From Actinomycetes bacterium (lineage in GTDB: Bacteria > Actinomycetota > Actinomycetes > Propionibacteriales > Propionibacteriaceae), in NCBI GenBank assembly GCA_029778515.1, contig JAKOQD010000045.1:1-10881 (forward strand): a stretch of 10,881 nt of DNA. The letters are read 5' to 3'. The notes beneath the pieces are model-generated. The model ran no database searches, was not told the DNA's origin, and saw nothing but the letters and a program-made list of their open reading frames with translations. Position 1 is the first letter of the stretch. Every line of letters starts with the position of its first letter. The translations under genes were made by a program, and so were the position numbers. Below, piece by piece: positions 5,435 through 10,881 of this stretch.

Positions 5435-5483
5435 CGAAATGAGGGCTGTCAGCCTGCTGCAGGCCCGCATAGCCCTCATTTCG
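5435..5483. repeat. Nested palindrome in the divergent DUF5997 / LysR-substrate spacer
   Basis: CGAAATGAGGGCT (5435-5447) and AGCCCTCATTTCG (5471-5483) are exact reverse complements, 13 bp each. Within the 23-bp spacer, GCCTGC and GCAGGC pair around a single T. The element ends 18 bp before the -10 box of the plus-strand gene. It could be an operator for the divergent pair, or a REP-like dispersed palindrome inserted between genes. Sequence alone does not decide. Confidence 0.7.
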
Positions 5484-5501
5484 GTGCCCGAGCGGGTCGG
5501 C

Positions 5502-5507
5502 TAGCCT
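5502..5507 (+). promoter_or_regulatory. Candidate -10 box of the LysR-substrate gene (leaderless)
   Basis: TAGCCT lies exactly 6 nt before the GTG start at 5514, with no Shine-Dalgarno sequence between. This is the spacing expected of a leaderless actinobacterial transcript. No good -35 element is visible. Confidence 0.45.
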
Positions 5508-5513
5508 TCACTG

Positions 5514-6224
5514 GTGACCGGGGACAGCGCTCAGGCGGCCGAAGCGACGCTGCGGGTGGGCTTTGTTCCTGGGGTGACGCTCACCAAGTGGCGACGGATC
5601 TGGGGCGAACGGTTCCCCCGCCAGCCCCTCGAAGTGAGCGAGGTAGCCGAAGCCGAGCAGCGTCGCGTCCTCGTCGAAGGCGCTGTCGACCTCTGCTTCA
5701 TCCGGCTGCCCATCGAGCGGACGGGACTGCACGCGATCCCGCTCTACGAAGAGGTGCCGGTGGTCGTGGTTCCCAAAGACCACCCACTCGCAGCCTTCGA
5801 TGACGTCGAGCTGGCCCAGTTGGCAGACCTGCTCGCCGTCGATCCGCAAGCACATGACCCCTTCGACCTAGTGGCGTACGGCCAGGGCGTGCTGCGCGTG
5901 CCACATTCGATCGCGCGCTCCGGCAGCCGCCGCGACCTGGTTTACCGGCCGATCATCGACGCCGAACCGACCACCGTCGCCCTCGCCTGGCGCATCGACA
6001 ACGCCAACGAACTGATCGAGGAGTTCATCGGCGTCGTCCGTGGCCGGACGGTGAACAGTTCCCGGACCGCCCAGTCCCGCGCCGCGAACAAGGCCGCGAA
6101 CAAGTCGGCCGGCTCGAACCAGGTAACCCAAGCGAACCAGGACCAGCCTGTGGCGGTCCAGAAGCGCGCCAAGGCGAAGTCCTCGACGGGCCGTCCCAGC
6201 AGACGCCGGGCGCGACGCCGCTGA
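5514..6224 (+). CDS. LysR substrate-binding domain protein without HTH, basic C-terminal tail
   Basis: The 236-aa protein begins directly with the first strand of the LysR effector-binding domain (LRVGFVPGVTLTKW, 13-26). It continues through VEGAVDLCFIRLPIERTGLHAIPLYEEVPVVVVPKDHPLA (54-93) to the end of the fold around VALAWRIDNANELIEEFIGVVRGRT (155-179). The N-terminal winged HTH of LysR regulators is absent, and no room for it exists in frame. Residues 182-236 are a low-complexity tail rich in Asn, Ala, Lys and Arg, ending SRRRARRR, likely disordered and able to contact nucleic acid. It is divergent from DUF5997, which carries an HTH-like segment. Inference: the two together may act as ligand sensor and DNA binder. 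The GTG start at 5514 is supported by the TAGCCT box 6 nt upstream. Confidence 0.88.
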   Translation: MTGDSAQAAEATLRVGFVPGVTLTKWRRIWGERFPRQPLEVSEVAEAEQRRVLVEGAVDLCFIRLPIERTGLHAIPLYEEVPVVVVPKDHPLAAFDDVELAQLADLLAVDPQAHDPFDLVAYGQGVLRVPHSIARSGSRRDLVYRPIIDAEPTTVALAWRIDNANELIEEFIGVVRGRTVNSSRTAQSRAANKAANKSAGSNQVTQANQDQPVAVQKRAKAKSSTGRPSRRRARRR

Positions 6225-6237
6225 GCCCCGGCCCACC

Positions 6238-6269
6238 GTCATCCCGGCCTAGGCCGGGATCTCAGAATG
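6238..6269. repeat. REP-like palindromic repeat, copy 1
   Basis: The core ATCCCGGCCTAGGCCGGGAT (6241-6260) is a perfect 20-bp palindrome flanked by GTC and CTCAGAATG. It lies 13 bp after the LysR-substrate stop codon. It resembles the GTCATCCCGG...CCGGGATCTC palindromes dispersed in many bacterial genomes. It could form a GC-rich stem at the 3' end of the message, but no T-run follows. Confidence 0.7.
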
Positions 6270-6282
6270 GGCCCTGGTCCAC

Positions 6283-6314
6283 GTCATCCCGGCGCAGGCC
6301 GGGATCTCGGAACG
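6283..6314. repeat. REP-like palindromic repeat, copy 2
   Basis: This direct copy lies 45 bp from copy 1 and is identical in 28 of 32 positions. ATCCCGGC (6286-6293) and GCCGGGAT (6298-6305) form the stem around GCAG. Two changes fall in the loop and two in the flank, so the stem is conserved while the loop varies, as in REP families. Confidence 0.7.
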
Positions 6315-6364
6315 CGTTCGACAGGTCTGGGCTGAGGGTTGCCCACGCAAGGCATGATTGAGAC

Positions 6365-7440
6365 ATGTTCGTGAAGTCGTCTGCAGGGTCGAGAAAGTCG
6401 CTGAAGCGCCCCATCGCGCTGACAATCGCGGGAGCGCTGGTCGCGGCCGGCCTCACCGGTCTGCTGGCGAGTGGCGCAGCAGCCGAGCCGGTGCTGCCAC
6501 CGCTGACCGCAGCCGAACTGCTCGGCAAGGTCGCCGCCGCCGACGTGGACGGGCTCAGCGCCACCTTCGAGCAGCGCGGCGACCTCGGCCTGCCCGCATT
6601 GCCCGCCGAACTCGGCGACGACGATCTCAGTTCGGTCCTGGCGCTGCTCACCGGCACGCACACCGTCCGCGTCTGGGTGGCCGGCCACGACCAGGCCAAG
6701 GCCGCGTTGATCGATGGCAGCACCGAGAGTTCGATCACCCGCAACGGTCAGGACGTCTGGGCGTGGTCGAGCGCCGAGCAGGAAGCTGTCCATTCCAAGC
6801 TCCCGGACGCAGCACCGTCCGGTTCCAGTACCCCAACCTCGCCGACCGCCATCATTAGCGACCTGCTGACCAAGCTCGAACCCAGCACCGAGGTGGCCGT
6901 TGCCAGCACCGGCTATGTGGCCGGACGTGCGGTCTACCAGTTGGTGCTCTCACCTCGCGACGAGGCCAGCCTGGTGAACCAGGTGCGTGTCGCAGTGGAC
7001 GCCGAGGAGTTCGTTCCGCTGGGCCTTCGGGTGATCGCCGACGACGGCCAGGACGCGGTCAGCGTGGCCGCCACTTCGGTTGATTTCAGCGTTCCGGACG
7101 CGTCCGTATTCGCCTTCCAGCCGCCGGCCGGGGTGAAGGTCACCGAGAAGAAGACCGACGCCGCTTCGACCACCAAGCCGGGCGACAAGGCGTCCGACCG
7201 TGCCTTGCCGAAGACCTTCGGTAGCGGCTGGGCGACGGTAGCGGTACTGGACGTGCCGAAGGGCGAGACTTCCGACGAGCAGGCCAAGATTCTTCTCGAT
7301 TCGCTGCCGAAGGTGTCCGGGGTGTGGGGTCAGGGCCGGCTGTTCAGCACCTCGCTGGTGAACGCGGTACTCACCGGCGACGGTCGCGTGGCGGTCGGGT
7401 CGGTCGTGCCGGAGCGGCTCTACGCAGCCCTGCTGACCAA

Positions 7441-7444
<4 letters not shown>
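6365..7444 (+). CDS. Secreted LolA-like protein of an ABC-export operon
   Basis: This 359-aa protein has a Sec signal peptide: basic residues to R15, a hydrophobic core at 16-36, and a likely cleavage after ASGAAA (35-40). The mature part starts EPVLPPLTAAELLGKVAAADVDGLSATFEQRGDLGLPALP, the pattern of actinobacterial proteins annotated as LolA-like (a half-barrel binding lipid chains). There is no lipobox cysteine. Residues 150-160 are a Ser/Thr/Pro linker. The last domain (about 285-355, GWATVAVLDVPKG...VPERLYAALLTK) reads as a separate module. The ATG at 6365 has a CATGAT box 6 nt upstream and no good ribosome-binding site. The stop codon overlaps the start of the ABC ATPase (GTGA), so the three genes are translationally coupled. 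LolA proper carries lipoproteins to an outer membrane, which actinomycetes of this type generally lack; the true cargo is unknown. Confidence 0.85.
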
Positions 7445-8401
<957 letters not shown>

Positions 8402-8415
<14 letters not shown>

Positions 8416-9268
8416 GGTTGCGTCCGCGCCCTCGCGGGTGCGTCCGGTGGCTGCGTGGGCGCGGCTGCTGGCGTCCGAGCTGCGGCTGATCTTCGGCCGC
8501 CGGCGCAACCAGGTCGGGCTGGCCACCCTGTTCGGACTCGTGGTGCTGGTGGGCATCGCGTTGAAGGTCTCGTCGCTGCGGCACCCCGGGTCGACCGGGG
8601 GCGACCTGATGTCGGCCGTCGCCGGCAACGGTTTGTTCCTCGGCTTCGCCGGCTTGAGCATCGAGATGGCGCTGTTCCTGCCGCTCGCGGTCTCGGTGCT
8701 CGCCGGGGACGCGATCGCCGGCGAGGCCAACCAGGGCACCTTGCGCTACCTGCTGCTGGCGCCGGTGAGCCGCGTCCGACTACTGGTGATGAAGGCGACC
8801 TCGCTGGCTATCGGGGCGCTGACCGGAGCGTTCGTGGTGGCCGCCGGCGGCCTGCTCACCGGCATCGTGCTGTTCGGCGCGCGTCCGCTGACTACGCTCT
8901 CGGGCACCTCGATCGGCATCGCGGACGGGCTGTGGCGGCTCGCGCTAGCGGTGCTCTACCTGGCGGCAGGGCTGACCGCGCTGGCGATGATCGGGTTGTT
9001 CATCTCCACGCTCACCGAGCAGCCGATCGCGGCCACGGTCGCCACCGCGATGGTCGGCACGCTGCTCTGGATCCTGGACGCGGTGCCCCAACTCGACTGG
9101 CTGCATCCGTGGCTGCTGGTCGACCGCTGGCCGGCGTTCATCGACCTGCTGCGCGATCCGGTCTTCACCGATCGCCTGGTCGCCGGTCTCTGGGTGGACG
9201 CCGCCTACGCCGCCGCGTTCTTCGCCCTGGCCTGGCTGCGTTTCCGTCGCGCCGACATCACCAGCTGA
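8402..9268 (+). CDS. ABC-2 type transporter permease
   Basis: The 288-aa integral membrane subunit pairs with the preceding ATPase. Six hydrophobic segments can be seen, at about residues 37-55, 80-102, 134-158, 178-201, 208-225 and 264-280. Between segments 2 and 3 lies GDAIAGEANQGTLRYLLLAPVSRVRLLVMK (102-131), the characteristic cytoplasmic coupling region of ABC-2 permeases, where an E-x-x-x-G-T-L-R-Y-L-L pattern precedes transfer of the chain into the membrane. The ATG at 8402 has GGGGAGGG ending 6 nt upstream. It starts inside the ATPase gene (14-bp overlap). It is the last gene of the operon; the region beyond holds only dispersed repeats before a convergent gene. Substrate unknown. Confidence 0.94.
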
Positions 9269-9285
9269 TCGGACGCCCGCACGCC

Positions 9286-9336
9286 GGCTGAGCCTGATGA
9301 AGCCCGCCAGAACGGTGGCTGAGCCTGACGAAGCCC
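9286..9336 (+). repeat. Two direct copies of a GGCTGAGCCTGAYGAAGCCC element
   Basis: GGCTGAGCCTGATGAAGCCC (9286-9305) and GGCTGAGCCTGACGAAGCCC (9317-9336) differ at one base and lie 31 bp apart between convergent genes. A third copy, inverted, is at 10333-10352. They resemble the other dispersed element at 1359-1380. Confidence 0.7.
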
Positions 9337-9348
9337 TCAGTCAGCGAG

Positions 9349-9990
9349 TCAGTGCTGGTGAGCCATCACATAACCGAGCACGCCCGGATCGAGCATGCCG
9401 AAGATCATCGCGACGTGCGCCACGACCAGGAAGACCGCGATCCAGATGGCATGCCACTTCATCGCCTGCCGGCGCCCCAGCGCCACGACACCCAGCTCGA
9501 CCAGCGTGATGCCGGCCAGGGGGATCACCCCGGAAAGGTAGAAGCCGACCGCGATCACGTCCGCCGGGCCACGCCAGCCACCGCTCATGGTGAGCGGGAC
9601 GACCGCGTTCAGCAGCAGGTGCAGCAGGATGGCGACCATGACTGGACCGGCGAGCAGTCCGGCGATCCGGCTGGTGCGGCGCACCCACTCCGGGGCGGCC
9701 TCCCGCTGGAACAGCAGGACGAGTTCGGTGATCGCGAGGGTCTCGGCGAGAACGACCGGCGCGCCCATGAACAGCAGCAGGTTCCACGGCTGGTTGGCGG
9801 CGAGCAGTTCCATGTAGTGGGTCATGCCCATGCTCATCGCCATGCCGAGGTCGCTGGCAGCCAGGTTGGGTCCGAGCAGCGCGGCAAGGCCGAGCACCGC
9901 GGTGAGCGCGAGGACGGTGATCGCTGCAGCCGGTGAGACGGATTTGGCCGCGGCTTCGGTAGTTTCGGGACGGGTGGACGTGGTGGTCAT
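9349..9990 (-). CDS. Multi-pass membrane protein, permease-like (resembles DUF6803)
   Basis: The 213-aa protein has about five membrane segments: residues 20-40, 68-94, 108-133, 143-172 and 179-200. Before the second is a methionine-rich stretch with M50, M52, M54, M56, H58 and M60, running into HYMELLAANQPWNLLLFMG (58-76). NQPWNLL, LAETLAITEL (81-90), WRGPADVIAVGFYLSGVIPL (139-158) and AHVAMIFGMLDPGVLG (191-206) are the strongly patterned regions. They match, from memory, a family filed as DUF6803 with no known function. Met/His clustering is compatible with metal binding, an inference only. I chose the ATG at 9988-9990, with GAGG 8-11 nt upstream; the frame is open to 10068 but runs through a direct repeat. 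A histidine kinase gene lies upstream on the same strand, and an 11-bp-period repeat lies about 60 bp before the start. Confidence 0.82.
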   Translation of the reverse strand: MTTTSTRPETTEAAAKSVSPAAAITVLALTAVLGLAALLGPNLAASDLGMAMSMGMTHYMELLAANQPWNLLLFMGAPVVLAETLAITELVLLFQREAAPEWVRRTSRIAGLLAGPVMVAILLHLLLNAVVPLTMSGGWRGPADVIAVGFYLSGVIPLAGITLVELGVVALGRRQAMKWHAIWIAVFLVVAHVAMIFGMLDPGVLGYVMAHQH

Positions 9991-10049
9991 GGTGATCCTC
10001 AATTCGGGTACTCGACCAGCCTCCCGTGGCGCCACCCAGCCCAGCCCCG

Positions 10050-10071
10050 GTTTCAATGAAGTTTCCATGAA
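10050..10071 (-). promoter_or_regulatory. 11-bp-period direct repeat, candidate OmpR/PhoB-class response-regulator site
   Basis: On the minus strand TTCATGGAAAC is followed immediately by TTCATTGAAAC, differing at one base. Direct repeats with an 11-bp period are the usual binding pattern of OmpR/PhoB-type response regulators. The element lies 60 bp upstream of the membrane protein start, and a sensor kinase gene is next along the strand. No clear -10 box is visible between the repeat and the gene. The regulatory role is inferred. Confidence 0.5.
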
Positions 10072-10086
10072 GCTTGCCGCCGAGCG

Positions 10087-10225
10087 ACGAGCAATCCCAA
10101 CGAACGCTCCCTGAGGAGGCTTTCCGAGGAACGAGCAGTCCCAACGGAACGCTCCCTGAGGAGGCTTTCCGAGGAACGAGCAATCCCCACGGAACGCTCC
10201 CTGAGGAGGCTTTCCGAGGAACGAG
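10087..10225. repeat. Tandem array, 45-bp unit, three copies plus a partial
   Basis: Copies start at 10102, 10147 and 10192. The first 34 bases are identical in all three, and copies 1 and 2 differ at only two of 45 positions. A partial unit tail precedes copy 1, and copy 3 diverges after 10225. Each unit holds two tiny dyads (CTCC CTGA GGAG; TTCC GA GGAA). There are no unique spacers, so it is a direct tandem repeat. Confidence 0.9.
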
Positions 10226-10332
10226 GAAAGCCGTCACGAAGGGCGTCCGCCATCCCGATTCGTGAGTTCTACGGAAGCACTGATCAACGATCCCTGAGCC
10301 GGGCGTTGGGTCGTCCATTCGCTCTCGGCTAC

Positions 10333-10352
10333 GGGCTTCGTCAAGCTCAGCC
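10333..10352 (-). repeat. Inverted copy of the GGCTGAGCCTGACGAAGCCC element
   Basis: On the minus strand this reads GGCTGAGCTTGACGAAGCCC, one base different from the copy at 9317-9336. It is about 1 kb away and in the opposite orientation, so the pair flanks the membrane protein gene as inverted repeats. Confidence 0.65.
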
Positions 10353-10400
10353 AGCATCGGTCGGCATTGATCAGCGGTTCCCTAACGCACCGCAGCAGAG

Positions 10401-10422
10401 ATCTCGACAGGCTCAACCAGCC
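10401..10422 (-). repeat. Inverted copy of the GAGCCTGTCGAGAC-type element
   Basis: The minus strand reads GGCTGGTTGAGCCTGTCGAG then AT, identical to the copy at 1359-1380 in 19 of 22 positions. It ends 3 bp beyond the histidine kinase stop codon. Confidence 0.65.
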
Positions 10423-10425
10423 GAG

Positions 10426-10881
10426 TCAGCTCGCGCTGCGCGGCAACTCCAGGGTGAAGGTGGCGCCTCGACCCACCCCCGCGCTGACTACCGAAAGACC
10501 GCCGCCGTGCGCTCGGGCGATGGCCTGACTGATCGCCAGCCCCACCCCGGATCCGCCATGCTCACGGTCGCGGGCCGCGTCCGCCCGGTAGAAGCGTTCG
10601 AAGACGTGCGGCAGATGGTCGGCGGCGATGCCTTCGCCGTTGTCCGCGACTTCGATGCGCACCGTGGTCGCGAGCGGACGCACGGCAAGCGTCACCCGAC
10701 CTCCGGACGGAGTGTGGCGCAGCGAGTTCGAGAGCAGGTTCGCCAGCACCTGACCGATCCGGCCCGGATCCACGTCGACCATCAGACCGGTGGCCGTCGG
10801 CTCGGCAACGAGCTCAACTTGCTTGCGGGCGAACTCCTCGCGCGCAGCGACGTACGCCCGGTCGACGAGAGCGCTGACCGC
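10426..10881 (-). CDS. Sensor histidine kinase, C-terminal part (cut by the right edge)
   Basis: The visible 151 residues are the ATP-binding catalytic domain of a two-component sensor kinase. The N box is QVLANLLSNSLRH (44-56, N48 and N52), the G1 box DNGEGI (80-85), the F box VFERFYRAD (93-101) and the G2 box GGSGVGLAI (109-117), followed by HGGGLSVVSAGVGRGATFTLELP. The frame stays open to the right edge (AVSALVDRAYVAAREEF...), so the HisKA dimerisation domain with the phosphorylated histidine, the sensor and membrane parts, and probably a response regulator gene lie outside the window. The motif set is the standard HATPase_c layout of the OmpR-partnered class. It is transcribed toward the membrane protein gene, 435 bp away. 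Signal and targets are unknown. Confidence 0.93.
   Translation of the reverse strand, partial: AVSALVDRAYVAAREEFARKQVELVAEPTATGLMVDVDPGRIGQVLANLLSNSLRHTPSGGRVTLAVRPLATTVRIEVADNGEGIAADHLPHVFERFYRADAARDREHGGSGVGLAISQAIARAHGGGLSVVSAGVGRGATFTLELPRSAS

Larger units (their letters stand above)
9991..10425. other. 435-bp gene-free, repeat-filled intergenic region
   Basis: No convincing gene is present. From left to right it holds the 59-bp leader region of the membrane protein gene, an 11-bp-period direct repeat (10050-10071), a 45-bp tandem array (10087-10225), and a short inverted pair TCACGAA (10234-10240) / TTCGTGA (10259-10265). Two related stretches begin CACTGATCAACGATCCCTGA (near 10278) and CATTGATCAGCGGTTCCCTA (near 10365). 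Two dispersed elements lie at 10333-10352 and 10401-10422. Small open frames here are made by the 45-bp period, which is divisible by three. Confidence 0.7.

Noticed and set aside
4967..5479. Long N-terminal extension of the dehydrogenase frame
   Set aside because: It runs antiparallel in frame terms through the DUF5997 gene and gives Arg-rich nonsense; the ATG at 4966 gives the standard family N-terminus.
6262..6793. Minus-strand open frames over the REP pair and LolA-like gene start
   Set aside because: They are antisense to the LolA-like gene, and their ends are just translated REP sequence.
7324..7440. Longer start for the ABC ATPase
   Set aside because: It would overlap the LolA-like gene by more than 100 bp; the GTG at 7441 overlapping the stop codon is the expected coupled start.
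9991..10068. N-terminal extension of the membrane protein (METSLKPG...)
   Set aside because: It is translated from the 11-bp direct repeat and lacks a ribosome-binding site; the ATG at 9990 has one.
10087..10225. CRISPR array
   Set aside because: The whole 45-bp unit repeats without unique spacers, and no cas genes are present.
10053..10357. Repetitive ORFs on both strands (SSESLLRERS-type and GTLPEEAFRG-type)
   Set aside because: They are by-products of a 45-bp tandem repeat whose period is divisible by three; no start signals support them.

Overview
The window is very GC-rich. Its third codon positions are almost all G or C, it uses GTG starts, and several genes have a TANNNT box 6-8 nt before the start codon with no Shine-Dalgarno site. 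The gene families (standalone LigD-type polymerase domain, DUF5997 beside an HTH-less LysR-substrate protein, LolA-like protein with an ABC-2 exporter) point to an actinomycete. The dispersed GAGCCTGTCGA-type repeats would fit Propionibacteriales or a related order, but that is a guess. It reads as chromosomal sequence rich in small intergenic palindromes. I see no transposase, integrase, CRISPR, tRNA or rRNA.

Left part, minus strand (1-2614): a possible gene start at the edge, a YchJ-like protein without its zinc-binding SEC-C motif, a HAD-IIA sugar-phosphate type phosphatase, a standalone LigD-type polymerase/primase domain protein and a 60-aa unknown protein. The 60-aa gene is divergent from a TetR regulator (2722-3300). 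Between them lies a 37-bp nested dyad centred on the small gene's -10 box.

Middle (3301-6364): an 18-bp-stem hairpin, a second 15-bp inverted repeat before a 49-aa unknown ORF, and a leaderless 76-aa helix-turn-helix protein with a lysine/glutamate tail. That gene converges, with a 3-bp gap, on a DUF5997 to quinone-oxidoreductase-like operon on the minus strand. Divergent from the operon is a LysR substrate-binding domain protein without a DNA-binding domain. DUF5997 looks DNA-binding and the other looks ligand-binding, so the two may form a split regulator. The divergent spacer carries a 13-bp-arm palindrome. Two REP-like palindromes follow at 6238-6314.

Right part (6365-9268): a translationally coupled plus-strand operon of a secreted LolA-like protein, an ABC ATPase and an ABC-2 permease. 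It probably forms one export or lipoprotein-related system. Converging on it from the right is a five-helix membrane protein with a Met/His-rich segment (9349-9990). Then comes a 435-bp gene-free stretch filled with repeats: an 11-bp-period direct repeat resembling an OmpR-class operator, a 45-bp tandem repeat and dispersed elements. The last gene is the C-terminal half of a sensor histidine kinase running off the right edge.
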